From Pseudobacter ginsenosidimutans (GTDB taxonomy: Bacteria; Bacteroidota; Bacteroidia; Chitinophagales; Chitinophagaceae): 64,000 nt of DNA. The notes beneath the pieces were generated by a model. It had not been told where the DNA came from and ran no database searches. It saw only the letters and a program-made list of their open reading frames with translations. Both the position numbers and the translations under genes were made by a program. Positions within the stretch are counted from its first letter, which is position 1. Each line of letters opens with the position of its first letter. The stretch is taken from NCBI RefSeq assembly GCF_007970185.1, contig NZ_CP042431.1:868001-932000 (forward strand). Reading direction: 5' to 3'. Of the stretch, positions 10,186 through 20,826 are shown in pieces.

Positions 10186-11349
10186 CTATGATAAGATGGG
10201 ATGCGGCTTGAACTCCCTCGTCTGATCAAACAGATAACGGTAAGTGGTAAGCGTTCTGCTGGGCCAGGTCTCTCCCATTCTTTTGGCAACGTTGATCATC
10301 TTGGGATTGAAGTCGCCAATCCATTGCATTTCGTAATGTTCATACTCATATTGTTTCAGCAGGATACCTGCTTCGATGATCATGTAGGCATCCAGTCCCA
10401 GGCCCTGGTATTCCGGGATCACGCCGAAAACCAGTCCCACCATTTTCCTGCTCGGCTTGTTCTTCATCAGCCATAGCAATTTGAGTTTGTGCCACCAGTT
10501 GAATTGTCCATTCAGGAATTTGAACCATTGGTTGAGATCGGGCAGGTTGATGAAGATCGAAACCGGTTGATCATTATGATAAACGAACCAGGCGATCTTT
10601 TCATCCAATACCGGTTTCATGGTTTCGAAGAGACGCAGCACTTGTTGCGGCGTCAATTCTTTTTGCCCTTCATGACCGGCCCATGCCTTGTTATAGACGA
10701 TGGAAAAATCGGCTGCATATTTTTCCAGCTGGCTCTTGTTGATGGTGACCATCTTGTAGCTGGGATCATTGGCAATTGCTGCATGCCGGTTCCAGAGCTT
10801 CTTGTGAAAGGGGCCATGGATCGACATTCCGAAGCAGAGCTGATTATAAAAAGGTCGAAAGCCGTAATTCTCGAAGAGCTCCCTGTAATAAGGCTGATTA
10901 TAGTTCATGCAGTAGAGCGGCTCGTTGAAGCCTTTCACAACCAGGCCCCACCAGCGATCGCGCTCGCCGAAATTGATAGGTCCGTCCATCGCTTCCATTC
11001 CGCGCTGCAGCAGCCAGTGACGGCTCACATCGAAAAGCATATCTGCTGCCTGCTGGTTGTTGATGCAATCGAAAAAGCCTATACCGCCAACAGGACCTTC
11101 ATCTTCTTTATTATGATACTTCCTGTTTACAAATGCAGCGATACGTCCGATCAGTTTGCCTTCATCGTTCTGAAGCACCCATCTGGCCACTTCGCCAAAG
11201 CCAAACGCTTTGTTCCGCTTCGGATCAAACACTTCCTCCACATCCTTGTCCAGGGGACGTATATAACTGGGATCATTTTTATTGATCTCTACGTTCACCT
11301 GGATAAATGCGGATGCCGTTGCAGAATCTTTAACTTCTATGAGTTGCAT
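10186..11349 (-). CDS. GNAT-fold-like conserved protein of Bacteroidota
   Basis: This 387-residue soluble protein belongs to a family common in Bacteroidota and usually annotated only as GNAT-type N-acetyltransferase or hypothetical. Visible hallmarks are the start MQLIEV, the block EVFDPKRNKAF, the block GPINFGERDRWWGL (about 120-135) and, near the C-terminus, GVIPEYQGLGLDAYM, which looks like a GNAT acetyl-CoA motif A (the Q-x-x-G-x-G/A type). No signal peptide or membrane segment is seen. It is monocistronic, divergent from atpD. The acceptor substrate is unknown; acetyltransferase activity is inferred from fold-type motifs only. Confidence 0.7.
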   Translation of the reverse strand: MQLIEVKDSATASAFIQVNVEINKNDPSYIRPLDKDVEEVFDPKRNKAFGFGEVARWVLQNDEGKLIGRIAAFVNRKYHNKEDEGPVGGIGFFDCINNQQAADMLFDVSRHWLLQRGMEAMDGPINFGERDRWWGLVVKGFNEPLYCMNYNQPYYRELFENYGFRPFYNQLCFGMSIHGPFHKKLWNRHAAIANDPSYKMVTINKSQLEKYAADFSIVYNKAWAGHEGQKELTPQQVLRLFETMKPVLDEKIAWFVYHNDQPVSIFINLPDLNQWFKFLNGQFNWWHKLKLLWLMKNKPSRKMVGLVFGVIPEYQGLGLDAYMIIEAGILLKQYEYEHYEMQWIGDFNPKMINVAKRMGETWPSRTLTTYRYLFDQTREFKPHPILS

Positions 11350-11601
11350 CGAACTTTATTATACGATAGTTACCAATTTACAAGGGTACAAAAAAATTGA
11401 TAAGCGCAAACTACTTTTCTGATCATTAACCAACCGAACCTTTTGTGAATCCGGCACATATGGGTGAAAACGGGTGTCGGGCAGCCTTTTTATGCAGCCA
11501 GTACACATTATACAATATGTTCATACTATGATAATTAGGTATTTCCTTCCGAATCCCACATTATTTCCCGTTTCTTATTTCATAATTCTCTTCACAGCCC
11601 T

Positions 11602-11609
11602 TACCTTTG
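11602..11609 (+). promoter_or_regulatory. Bacteroidota-type -7 box for atpD
   Basis: TACCTTTG fits TAnnTTTG exactly and would place the transcript start about 28 bases before the atpD ATG. A T-rich stretch with TTTC lies roughly where the -33 box should be. The surrounding 294-base gap between the divergent genes holds no coding frame of its own. Confidence 0.6.
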
Positions 11610-11634
11610 CGGCCAAATTAAAACGCTCTCTTAA

Positions 11635-13143
<1,509 letters not shown>

Positions 13144-13167
13144 TTTGTCACAACATTTTAATCAATT

Positions 13168-13428
13168 ATGAACTTAGAGATATTAACACCGGAACGCAAA
13201 CTCTTCAGCGGAGATGTTTATGGCGTGCAACTGCCCGGCATCAGCGGATTGTTTGAAGTGCTCGATAAACACGCTCCCCTCGTTTCTGCTCTCAAGGCAG
13301 GAAAGATGAAGGTGCTGAAAGACAAATCCAATCACGTTGTCTTTTATGATATCCAGGGCGGTTTTGTGGAAGTACTCAACAACAAAGTGACTGTTCTGGT
13401 GGAAGGCGCTGAAGAATCAGCCAAATAA
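13168..13428 (+). CDS. atpC: F1 ATP synthase subunit epsilon (short form)
   Basis: The 86-residue protein matches the N-terminal beta-sandwich domain of the epsilon subunit, which couples rotation of the central stalk to catalysis. It begins MNLEILTPERKLFSGDV and contains GLFEVLDKHAPLVSALKAG. The C-terminal helical hairpin that inhibits ATP hydrolysis in longer homologues is missing, as in many Bacteroidota, so regulation through that hairpin is not expected. It is second in the atpDC operon and is followed by a strong terminator. Confidence 0.97.
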   Translation: MNLEILTPERKLFSGDVYGVQLPGISGLFEVLDKHAPLVSALKAGKMKVLKDKSNHVVFYDIQGGFVEVLNNKVTVLVEGAEESAK

Positions 13429-13467
13429 GCAAGATACCGGTTCATCCCGGTTCAGACAGATATTGGG

Positions 13468-13492
13468 AAACCCTCGCTAAGCGGGGGTTTTT
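13468..13492 (+). terminator. Rho-independent terminator of atpDC
   Basis: A 10-bp stem, AAACCCTCGC with GCGGGGGTTT (one G-T pair), closes a 3-base loop and runs into five T. Confidence 0.9.
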
Positions 13493-13697
13493 CTTTGCAG
13501 AAAGATGGTCAGAAAATCAGCAGAATTAAAGACAATTTGGCCTGATCACGGCACTGGCAAAGTAATTGCCCAACTTAGGTTTGCCGATAAAATCGCGTAT
13601 TTTTACCGTTTCGGCGCAGGAGCAACTGGCAGAGCCGCAATTCCTTGCGCCGGTCGGCCATTTTTACAGCATAAAGGCATTTTAAAACAGGAAAGCT

Positions 13698-14234
13698 ATG
13701 ACAGAAAAAGATCCGATTTTGGACGATAACGGCCAGGATGCCAGCATTCCCGACTTCAACACAGAAGACACCAATGAAGGCACTTCAGAAGTTGAAAAAC
13801 TGCAGCAGGAAGTAGGTGAATTGAAAGACAAGTACATCCGCCAGGCAGCCGAATTCGACAATTTCAGAAGAAGGACCTCCAGGGAAAAACTTGAACTGAT
13901 CCAAACAGCCGGCAAAGATGTGATCGTGTCGCTCCTTGATGTACTTGATGACTGCGACCGGGCTGAGAAAACACTGGAGACGCAGGAAGACAATCCCGCT
14001 ATCCGTGAAGGCGTACAACTGGTATTTGCCAAATTACGCAGTACACTTGCTGCAAAGGGCCTTAAACCTATGCAGACCATCGGAACCGAATTTAACCCCG
14101 AATTCCACGAAGCCATAACTGAAATCCCCGCCCCCACTCCTGAACTCGCAGGAAAAGTGGTGGACGAAGTGACCAGGGGCTATTACCTGAATGATAAGAT
14201 CATCCGGTTTGCAAAAGTGGTTGTAGGAAAATAA
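13698..14234 (+). CDS. grpE: Nucleotide exchange factor GrpE
   Basis: The 178-residue cytosolic co-chaperone releases ADP from DnaK. An acidic, variable N-terminus leads into a long coiled coil (about 30-85, including [22 protein letters not shown]), then the beta-wing domain with the family signature region [12 protein letters not shown] and [18 protein letters not shown] at the end. dnaJ follows after 17 bases, forming an operon. No CIRCE operator was found in the roughly 200 bases upstream, so control by HrcA is not supported by the sequence. dnaK is not in the window. Confidence 0.98.
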   Translation: MTEKDPILDDNGQDASIPDFNTEDTNEGTSEVEKLQQEVGELKDKYIRQAAEFDNFRRRTSREKLELIQTAGKDVIVSLLDVLDDCDRAEKTLETQEDNPAIREGVQLVFAKLRSTLAAKGLKPMQTIGTEFNPEFHEAITEIPAPTPELAGKVVDEVTRGYYLNDKIIRFAKVVVGK

Positions 14235-14251
14235 TACCCCATTGGTTTTCT

Positions 14252-15406
14252 ATGAAAAGAGACTATTACGAAATACTGGGCGTATCCAAAGGGGCCTCCC
14301 AGGATGAGATCAAGAAGGCCTACCGGAAAGTGGCCATGCAATTTCACCCTGACCGGAACCCCGGCGATAAAGCCGCTGAGGAAAAGTTCAAGGAAGCCGC
14401 TGAAGCCTACGAAGTCCTGAGCGATCAGGATAAGCGTTCCCAGTACGACCGCTTTGGTCATGCCGGCGTGAACGGCAATGGACGCGGATTCGGTGGCGGC
14501 CAGAACATGGACGATATCTTCAGTCAGTTCGGCGATATTTTCGGCGACGATATTTTCGGGAATTTCTTCGGCGGCGGTGGCGGCGGAAGAAGAGGCGGCC
14601 AGCGTCAGCGCGGCGTTCGAGGCAGCAATCTCCGCATCAAGCTCAAGCTCACTTACGAAGAGATCGCCAAAGGTGTGAACAAGCAGATCAAAGTAAAGAA
14701 ATACGTTGTCTGCAGCACCTGTAGCGGTTCCGGAGCCAAAGACAAGAACAGTACCCAAACCTGCGGCACCTGCGGCGGAAGCGGCCAGGTTCGCAAGGTT
14801 ACCAATACCTTCCTCGGACAGATGCAGACCGTGACCACCTGCCCTACCTGTAACGGTGAAGGACATGTGATCACCGCCAAATGCGGAAGCTGTAAAGGTG
14901 AAGGAAGGGTGTACGGCGAAGAAACAGTCAGCATCGATATCCCTGCAGGCGTTATGGAAGGCATGCAGCTCAGCGTTGGTGGCAAAGGCAATGCCGGCGA
15001 ACGCGGCGGCCCTCCCGGCGATCTGATCATCCTCATCGAAGAGGAACAACACAAGGAACTGCACCGCGATGGTCTCAATGTAGCTTACGAGCTTCATATC
15101 TCCTTCCCGGACGCCGCATTCGGCACCAACGTGGAAGTGCCCACCATCGATGGACGCGCCAAGATCAAGATCCCTGCCGGCACTCAGAGCGGCAAGATCT
15201 TCCGCCTCAAAGGCAAAGGATTCCCCGCTGTGAACAGCTACGAAAAAGGCGACCAGCTCATCTATGTGAATGTGTGGACACCACAACACCTCACATCAGA
15301 AGAAAAAGCAATGCTGGAGAAGTTGAGTCAATCACCCAATTTCCAGCCACAGCCGGATAAGACCGATAAGAATTTCTTTGATAAAGTAAGAGAGATGTTC
15401 TCCTGA
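14252..15406 (+). CDS. dnaJ: Chaperone protein DnaJ
   Basis: The 384-residue Hsp40 stimulates the ATPase of DnaK and binds unfolded chains. In order: the J domain (1-70) with the essential HPD tripeptide in FHPDRNPG, a Gly/Phe-rich linker (about 75-115), the zinc-binding domain with four repeats [24 protein letters not shown] and CGSCKGEG (about 155-225), and the two C-terminal substrate-binding domains. All eight zinc cysteines are present, so this is a full type I DnaJ. It is co-transcribed with grpE. Confidence 0.99.
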   Translation: MKRDYYEILGVSKGASQDEIKKAYRKVAMQFHPDRNPGDKAAEEKFKEAAEAYEVLSDQDKRSQYDRFGHAGVNGNGRGFGGGQNMDDIFSQFGDIFGDDIFGNFFGGGGGGRRGGQRQRGVRGSNLRIKLKLTYEEIAKGVNKQIKVKKYVVCSTCSGSGAKDKNSTQTCGTCGGSGQVRKVTNTFLGQMQTVTTCPTCNGEGHVITAKCGSCKGEGRVYGEETVSIDIPAGVMEGMQLSVGGKGNAGERGGPPGDLIILIEEEQHKELHRDGLNVAYELHISFPDAAFGTNVEVPTIDGRAKIKIPAGTQSGKIFRLKGKGFPAVNSYEKGDQLIYVNVWTPQHLTSEEKAMLEKLSQSPNFQPQPDKTDKNFFDKVREMFS

Positions 15407-15433
15407 TAAGAGTACAATATCGAAATATGGAGA

Positions 15434-15466
15434 AGCGGTTATACATACAGTATAGCCGCTTTTTTT
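15434..15466 (+). terminator. Rho-independent terminator of grpE-dnaJ
   Basis: AGCGGTTATA pairs with TATAGCCGCT (one G-T pair) around a 7-base loop, followed by seven T. The T-tract overlaps the stop codon of the convergent minus-strand VWA gene. Confidence 0.9.
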
Positions 15467-17225
15467 ATTCCTTATTTTTCCGCTTCCTCATCTTCCCATA
15501 GATCTTCTTCGCTTTCTGCACCATCGAAATAAATTCCTCCTGCATATAATCTCCCTTGCGGTGCGCTTCATCCGCCATGATGATCACATCGTTCCAGCCA
15601 AACTGATGAGAAAATTTCGATTGTTTCAGCAAAGAAGCAAACATCACTACCGAGGTAGCGAACTGATAACATTTGGGCAGTTCAGTGAACCCGGAATAGT
15701 TGGCCTCTACCTGGTATTCGGTTATTCGTCGCAGTGATTCATTGGGCTTCCTGAAATTGATACTGAGGTTTGCCACCGGTTCATCCGTTGGATAGGCATC
15801 AGACCCCGCGGGCCTTACCGGTTCGATCTCGAACAATACCAGTAGCGAATGGCCCGGCCCTACTTCTCCCCCTTCCACTTCATTGAGGGAGTCCGCCAAT
15901 GCCTTTGCCTTGTTATCGAAACCGATCAGCCTGTATTCGCGTACCACCGATGAATTGAAACGGATATTGAGATAGGCATCATCGGCCACCGTGAACAATG
16001 TTTGTGTAAGCTCATGCACCAATACCTTCTCTGCTTCATGTTCGTTATCGAGGTAAGCGAAATTGCCATTGCCTTTCTTGGCCAGCACTTCCAGCTTGGA
16101 GTCTTTATAATTGCCCATGCCCACACCCAGACAGGTCAGATAGATACCGGATTCCTGGTGCTGGGTGATCAGTTTCTCCAACTCATCCTCACTGCTTTGC
16201 CCTACGTTGAAATCCCCGTCAGTAGCCAGTATCACGCGGTTGTTACCTCCTTTGATGAACTGGCTTTTCGCCAGTCTGTACGCAGTTCTGATTCCGGATT
16301 CGCCGGGTGTTGAACCTCCGGGATACAGTTCCTCTATCGATTTCCTGATCTTCGCCTTGTCTGCGCCACTGGTGGGCGTCAGCCACACACCTACCGTACT
16401 TCCATAAACGACAATCGACACTGTATCTGTATTGCGTAGATTATCTACCAGCAATTTGAAGGAAGACTTCAACAATGGCAAACGATTGGGCATATCCATC
16501 GAGCCGGATACATCCACCAGGAAAACGAGATTGGAAGGAGGGATCTCCGAGCTGTCTATTTTTCGCGAAGCGATATTCAGATACAACAATTGATGCTGCG
16601 CATTCCACGGACAATCGGAGATGTATGACCGAAAACCGAAGATACTGTCCCTGGCCAGCGGCGATGCATCGAAATTGAAATAATTCAGCAGTTCCTCCGT
16701 TCGCACAGCATCGGGAGGAACCGTGGTCTGCATATTGAGAAAGCGACGGATATTGCTGTAGGCAGCGCGGTCAGCGTGAATAGCAAAACCCGTTTCCGGA
16801 TATTTTCTTGCCTGCACAAATTCATTCTCCACCAGGGTACTGTAGGTTTCCCCGCTGAACAGGTGTTTCTTTCTTTCTTCAGGTTGCATATTCCGCGTCA
16901 GGCTCACCAGCTTGTTGCGCTGCAGGTGTGCTGCGGAATACAGCATTTTGAGGGAAATGATATGATAACGGCCTGCTTCAACTTTGATGGCCAGATCCTG
17001 GTAACCATCCAGTGAAATGAACAATGAATCCGTTTCTTTGGAACTGACGATACCGAAGGCGCCTTTCACACCGGAGTAATAGAGCAGGTTGCTGGATTGC
17101 AATTTCAATTTCGCATTGGACAAAACATTGCCTTTCTCGTCTCTGATCTCACCGCGCAGGTAGTATTGTGCGGAAGCAGTGGCAAACATCAGGGTAAACA
17201 GCAGTATTGCACAAGCAATTCTCAA
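15465..17225 (-). CDS. VWA-domain protein of the YfbK type with N-terminal carboxypeptidase-regulatory-like domain
   Basis: The 586-residue exported protein has a signal peptide ending in ATASAQ, then a carboxypeptidase-regulatory-like beta domain (about 20-90), a conserved YfbK-type N-terminal block that includes EELLNYFNFD, a von Willebrand A domain with the MIDAS motif DVSGSM (near 235), and a C-terminal YfbK-type domain that ends KYQFA...FGWNDVI-like and a basic tail. The only in-frame start before the signal peptide is TTG. VWA domains bind metal and mediate protein contacts; no partner can be read from the context, and the gene is probably monocistronic. Function in the periplasm or at the outer membrane is inferred. 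Confidence 0.85.
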   Translation of the reverse strand: MRIACAILLFTLMFATASAQYYLRGEIRDEKGNVLSNAKLKLQSSNLLYYSGVKGAFGIVSSKETDSLFISLDGYQDLAIKVEAGRYHIISLKMLYSAAHLQRNKLVSLTRNMQPEERKKHLFSGETYSTLVENEFVQARKYPETGFAIHADRAAYSNIRRFLNMQTTVPPDAVRTEELLNYFNFDASPLARDSIFGFRSYISDCPWNAQHQLLYLNIASRKIDSSEIPPSNLVFLVDVSGSMDMPNRLPLLKSSFKLLVDNLRNTDTVSIVVYGSTVGVWLTPTSGADKAKIRKSIEELYPGGSTPGESGIRTAYRLAKSQFIKGGNNRVILATDGDFNVGQSSEDELEKLITQHQESGIYLTCLGVGMGNYKDSKLEVLAKKGNGNFAYLDNEHEAEKVLVHELTQTLFTVADDAYLNIRFNSSVVREYRLIGFDNKAKALADSLNEVEGGEVGPGHSLLVLFEIEPVRPAGSDAYPTDEPVANLSINFRKPNESLRRITEYQVEANYSGFTELPKCYQFATSVVMFASLLKQSKFSHQFGWNDVIIMADEAHRKGDYMQEEFISMVQKAKKIYGKMRKRKNKE

Positions 17226-17291
17226 CAGGTAATTTTGGGTTGAAAAATACCATATACTTTGGTTTCCTGCAAGTGTACGGAAGGCGGAATC

Positions 17292-17828
17292 TTATTCTGC
17301 GAGCTTGTAAATCTCCGGGATATTTCTTCCCAGTCCATCATAATCAAGGCCGTAGCCCACTACAAACTTGTTGGGAATAGCAAATCCGATGTAATCGATG
17401 GGGATTGGAAAAACAGTGGCCTCAGGCTTGTGAAGCAAAGCTACGATCTTTAAGGAAGATGGCTGCTGGTGATGTAACTGGGGAAGGAATTCGCTCAGGG
17501 TTTTGCCGGTATCCACAATATCTTCGATCACCACCACATCCCTTTCGAATATATCTGTATCGAGACCAATTGCGGTGAGCACCTGGCCTGTAGAACGTGT
17601 ACCCTTATACGAAGCCAGCTTGATGAAGCAAACTTCCACATCAACCGAAAGCTCCTTGAACAGGTCTGCGGCAAAAATGAATGAGCCATTGAGGATCGCA
17701 ATGAATACCGGTCGTTTGCCTGCATAATCCCTGTTCAGGTCTGCCGCAATTTCACGGATACGATTTTTGATCACATCAGCAGTCAGGTATGGTTCAAATG
17801 ACTTATCATGTACACGGATGATGCTCAT
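17292..17828 (-). CDS. hpt: Hypoxanthine phosphoribosyltransferase
   Basis: The 178-residue enzyme salvages hypoxanthine (and usually guanine) to IMP/GMP with PRPP. The PRPP-binding motif VVVIEDIVDTGKT sits at 98-110, and the ILNGSF segment (45-50) and ASYKGTRSTG loop match the type I phosphoribosyltransferase fold. It is third and last in a minus-strand operon after the O-methyltransferase and the LysM glucosaminidase, 8 bases behind the latter. Confidence 0.97.
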   Translation of the reverse strand: MSIIRVHDKSFEPYLTADVIKNRIREIAADLNRDYAGKRPVFIAILNGSFIFAADLFKELSVDVEVCFIKLASYKGTRSTGQVLTAIGLDTDIFERDVVVIEDIVDTGKTLSEFLPQLHHQQPSSLKIVALLHKPEATVFPIPIDYIGFAIPNKFVVGYGLDYDGLGRNIPEIYKLAE

Positions 17829-17836
17829 AGAATCAG

Positions 17837-19051
17837 TTATTGATAAATGACAAGCGATTGGCCGATCTTCAGATCAACACCCTGGAGTCTGTTCCACTCC
17901 TGGATCTTTTCAACGGTTACATTGTATTTCTTAGCTATGCTGTACAGTGTTTCTTTGGTTTGCACCACATGTGTGAACATATTGGTCATGGCGGGCCTGC
18001 TGTCTACCGTAGTTCTCACCACTGCAGCAAGCGCTGGTTCTGTTGCCAGCCTTGGCCTTGCAGGAGCAGAGGAGCGCAGGTAGATACGTTCGCCGATGCC
18101 GGGCACATCATCTTGTTTCAGGTGATTGTATTTGAGCATGGCCTCGAAGCGGATGCCTTCTGTTTGACAAATATCGTAGAGGGTTTCACCTTCCTGCACC
18201 ACATGCACTTCGCCAACTCCGGTCTTTCTTTTGCGTTGCAGATAAAGCAGCTGATCTTCAGTGATCACATCTTCCTTTTCCATATCGTTGAAGTCGAGCA
18301 GGCGGCGGAGGGAGATATCATATTGTCTGGCAACGGCCAGTAAGGAAGTACCGCTCTTTGCATAGATAACGCGGGTATCGTTGATCTTGAATTCTCCTTC
18401 AGGATAGAAAAGTTCAACGGGAGCAAGTGCTATGGCTGGCCTGGTTTCCACCATAACGGCAGGCACCATTTCCACAGCCACAGGTTCACCGATCTCAGGC
18501 TTGTTGCTGGCCAGGATCACATCAGGTCTTTTCAATCTGCCCAATGCGATCAGCGAATAGTCCTGCAGGTTATAGTCTTCGATCAGTTTGATGAGGAGTT
18601 GTGAATATTTGATATTGGTGGCATAGCCGGCTTGTTTGAGTCCGTATGCCCAGCCTTTGTAATCTGTGGGATCGAGTTGGAAAAGGAAAGCGTAGCGGGA
18701 GCTGTTCTTGAGAAAATTGGAATGATCCAGGTAGGAATCATTGGCGCTGGAATAGGATCGGAAGCATTCCCCACGGGCATCATCATCATGATATACTTTC
18801 TTACCCTGCCAGGTGTTCTTACACTTGATGCCGAAATGGTTGTTGGACTTCATCACCAGCACACTTTTCCCGGCCATGGTCTCATGAATGCCCTGCGCCA
18901 GTTTGATGGAAGCGGGTACACCGGTCCTCACCATTTCCTGGATGGCCATCTCCTTGTAGGTGTCGATATAATTCAGGATGTCAGCGCTCTTCTGAGCCTT
19001 TACACAAAGTGTTGCCAGTAACGGCAATACAATCAATAAGCGTTTCAGCAT
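17837..19051 (-). CDS. Glucosaminidase with C-terminal LysM repeats
   Basis: The 404-residue exported protein has a short signal peptide (to about 20), a glucosaminidase domain of the FlgJ/AcmA type (about 25-160, with IKLAQGIHETMAGKSVL carrying the likely catalytic Glu and NNHFGIKCK), a linker, and three LysM modules that bind peptidoglycan (near 225-270, 280-325 and 357-404). It should cleave N-acetylglucosaminyl bonds in the cell wall in the periplasm. It lies 6 bases after the O-methyltransferase and 8 before hpt, an arrangement that implies co-transcription rather than shared function. Confidence 0.93.
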   Translation of the reverse strand: MLKRLLIVLPLLATLCVKAQKSADILNYIDTYKEMAIQEMVRTGVPASIKLAQGIHETMAGKSVLVMKSNNHFGIKCKNTWQGKKVYHDDDARGECFRSYSSANDSYLDHSNFLKNSSRYAFLFQLDPTDYKGWAYGLKQAGYATNIKYSQLLIKLIEDYNLQDYSLIALGRLKRPDVILASNKPEIGEPVAVEMVPAVMVETRPAIALAPVELFYPEGEFKINDTRVIYAKSGTSLLAVARQYDISLRRLLDFNDMEKEDVITEDQLLYLQRKRKTGVGEVHVVQEGETLYDICQTEGIRFEAMLKYNHLKQDDVPGIGERIYLRSSAPARPRLATEPALAAVVRTTVDSRPAMTNMFTHVVQTKETLYSIAKKYNVTVEKIQEWNRLQGVDLKIGQSLVIYQ

Positions 19052-19057
19052 TCCTTT

Positions 19058-19696
19058 TTATTTTTTACGGATCATGAGTAAACCATCTCTAATGGTGAGC
19101 AATACCTGCTCCACTCTTTCATCCTGCAGAACCATCTCGTTGAAGCTCTGCATGGCTTTGCCATTCTTTGTTGTTACCGGCTCTTCCAGAACCTGTCCAT
19201 GGAAAAGGACATTATCGGCCAGTATCACGCCACCAGGTCTTACAGAAGGCAAAACCAGGTTGAAATATTCCATGTAGGAAACCTTATCTGCATCGATGAA
19301 CACAAGGTCCCAGGTTTCCTGCAGGGTGGGTATGATCTGTAACGCATTCCCAACGTGCAAAATTATCTTTTCACGGTCAATTGACCTATTGAAATTTGCC
19401 TGGGATACAGCTCCATCGGCCTCTCTGAGCTCAATTGTGTGCAATAAGCCGTCTTTTAACAAGCCTTTTGCAAGGCAGAGGGCGCTGTAACCGGTAAAAG
19501 TGCCGATCTCCAGGATGCGGCGCGGTTGCAACATTTGGCTTATCATGCTCAGGAATTGCCCCTGCACATGACCACTCAACATATGCGGTTGTGCATGCGA
19601 AGCATAAGTTTCCGCATTGATGCCACGCAACAGTTCATCTTCAGGAGAAGTATATTTTGCTGCGTATTCTTCTACAATGGCTGGTATCAGTTCCAC
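19058..19696 (-). CDS. O-methyltransferase family 3 (catechol/CoA-O-methyltransferase-like)
   Basis: I chose the GTG at 19696, giving 212 residues beginning MELIPAIVEEYAAKY; the frame stays open further upstream, but that sequence is basic, is not family-like and overlaps the divergent gene. The SAM-binding loop is LEIGTFTGYSALCLA and the metal/substrate segment is DLVFIDADKVSYMEYF, typical of class I SAM-dependent O-methyltransferases acting on catechol-like or CoA-linked aromatics. It heads the operon with the LysM glucosaminidase and hpt. The start is supported by a promoter box 15 bases upstream. The physiological substrate is unknown. Confidence 0.85.
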   Translation of the reverse strand: MELIPAIVEEYAAKYTSPEDELLRGINAETYASHAQPHMLSGHVQGQFLSMISQMLQPRRILEIGTFTGYSALCLAKGLLKDGLLHTIELREADGAVSQANFNRSIDREKIILHVGNALQIIPTLQETWDLVFIDADKVSYMEYFNLVLPSVRPGGVILADNVLFHGQVLEEPVTTKNGKAMQSFNEMVLQDERVEQVLLTIRDGLLMIRKK

Positions 19697-19708
19697 AGTT
19701 GCTGTTTC

Positions 19709-19727
19709 TACAAAGATAATCTTTGTA
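19709..19727. promoter_or_regulatory. Perfect 9-1-9 palindrome between the O-methyltransferase and cation-efflux genes
   Basis: TACAAAGAT, one A, then ATCTTTGTA is a perfect 19-bp palindrome over the divergent promoter region. Its form (long arms around one central base) resembles operators of Fur-family metalloregulators, and the flanking efflux gene makes metal control plausible. It may instead be two back-to-back -7 boxes. Confidence 0.5.
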
Positions 19728-19739
19728 CTTTTACGCAAA
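19711..19739 (-). promoter_or_regulatory. Promoter of the O-methyltransferase operon
   Basis: On the minus strand TTTG (19739-19736), 17 bases, then TATCTTTG (19718-19711) fits the Bacteroidota -33/-7 pattern. The -7 box ends 14 bases before the GTG start codon. It overlaps the palindrome at 19709-19727. Confidence 0.6.
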
Positions 19740-19748
19740 TCGCTTGCT

Positions 19749-20741
19749 TTGGATACCGGCCTCGAAAATCTCCGCACCCAACGGTGGGTTGTAACCGTTG
19801 CTGTGATATTATTCCTGTTGAAAATCGTTGCGTACTTCCTTACGCACTCTGTTGCCATTCTCACGGATGCACTCGAGAGTACCGTGAATGTGATAGCAGG
19901 CTTTATCGGGCTTTATAGTTTGTATGTAGCTGCCAAACCAAGGGATGAGGACCATCCTTACGGTCATGGTAAAGCGGAGTTTTTGTCTGCCGCCGTGGAA
20001 GGCACACTGATCCTGATCGCTGGACTGATCATCATTTACGAATCAGTTGTGAGTTTCATTCATCCCCGCGAACTGGCAAAACTCGACAGTGGAATCATAC
20101 TCGTTGCCATCACCGCCCTCATCAATTTTGTAGTGGGCAGCATCAGTATCAAAAAAGGAAAAAGGAACAATTCACTCGCGCTTGTTGCCAGTGGCAAACA
20201 TTTGCAATCAGATACCTGGTCAACACTTGCCATCATTATCGGACTGATCCTGATCAGGTTCACGGGATTGGTCTGGCTGGATAGCGTAATGGCAATTCTG
20301 ATGGCATTGTTCATTATGTTTACCGGTTATGGTATTCTTCGCAAATCACTTGCAGGAATAATGGACGAAGCCGATAAGGAATTACTGCAAAAAATGGTGG
20401 AAGTACTCAATGCCAACCGCCGCACCAATTGGATAGACCTGCACAATCTTCGAGTGATCAAGTACGGTGGACAGCTACATATCGATTGCCATCTTACTGT
20501 TCCCTGGTATTTCAATGTAAATGAAGCGCACCAGGAAGTGGATGAGCTTACAAACCTGATCCGGCGCGAGTTTGGGGATAGTATCGAGATGGCCGTGCAT
20601 GTTGATGGATGCATGGATTTCAGTTGCAGTATCTGTCAGCGATTTGAATGCACGGTGAGGCAACACGAGTTTGTTGCAAGAGTGCAATGGGATCTGAAGA
20701 ATTTGCTGAGCGACAGGAAGCATTCGCTGGAAGTCCTTTAG
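19749..20741 (+). CDS. Cation diffusion facilitator family transporter
   Basis: This inner-membrane metal/proton antiporter exports divalent cations (Zn, Fe, Co or similar). Six membrane segments cover about residues 14-200, with the family signatures SVAILTDALES after helix 1-2, HPYGHGKAEFLSA in the loop, and HLQSD (H-x3-D) of helix 5 for the metal site. A cytosolic C-terminal domain has many His/Cys residues, including DCHLTVPWY and CSICQRFEC. The start is uncertain: TTG at 19749 gives 330 residues with a normal short N-terminus and keeps the palindrome upstream; ATG at 19677 would overlap the divergent gene by 20 bases. The metal is unknown. Confidence 0.88.
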   Translation: MDTGLENLRTQRWVVTVAVILFLLKIVAYFLTHSVAILTDALESTVNVIAGFIGLYSLYVAAKPRDEDHPYGHGKAEFLSAAVEGTLILIAGLIIIYESVVSFIHPRELAKLDSGIILVAITALINFVVGSISIKKGKRNNSLALVASGKHLQSDTWSTLAIIIGLILIRFTGLVWLDSVMAILMALFIMFTGYGILRKSLAGIMDEADKELLQKMVEVLNANRRTNWIDLHNLRVIKYGGQLHIDCHLTVPWYFNVNEAHQEVDELTNLIRREFGDSIEMAVHVDGCMDFSCSICQRFECTVRQHEFVARVQWDLKNLLSDRKHSLEVL

Positions 20742-20826
20742 TTTCAACATAATCTGCCAATTTACATATGCCTGGTCATATGGGAATATCCAGGAAAGTC
20801 ATAGAAATAGGCTTTCGGTTTCGAAA

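Noticed and set aside
10489-11400. 303-residue plus-strand open frame
   Set aside because: It lies antisense to the GNAT-like gene, whose sequence is clearly protein-like; the antisense frame has no family features.
13505-13697. CIRCE/HrcA operator upstream of grpE
   Set aside because: No TTAGCACTC-N9-GAGTGCTAA-like inverted repeat is present.
13505-13729. 74-residue frame upstream of grpE
   Set aside because: It overlaps the grpE start, has an unlikely composition and falls in the promoter region.
14183-15289. 368-residue minus-strand open frame
   Set aside because: It is the antisense shadow of dnaJ, whose J domain and zinc motifs are intact.
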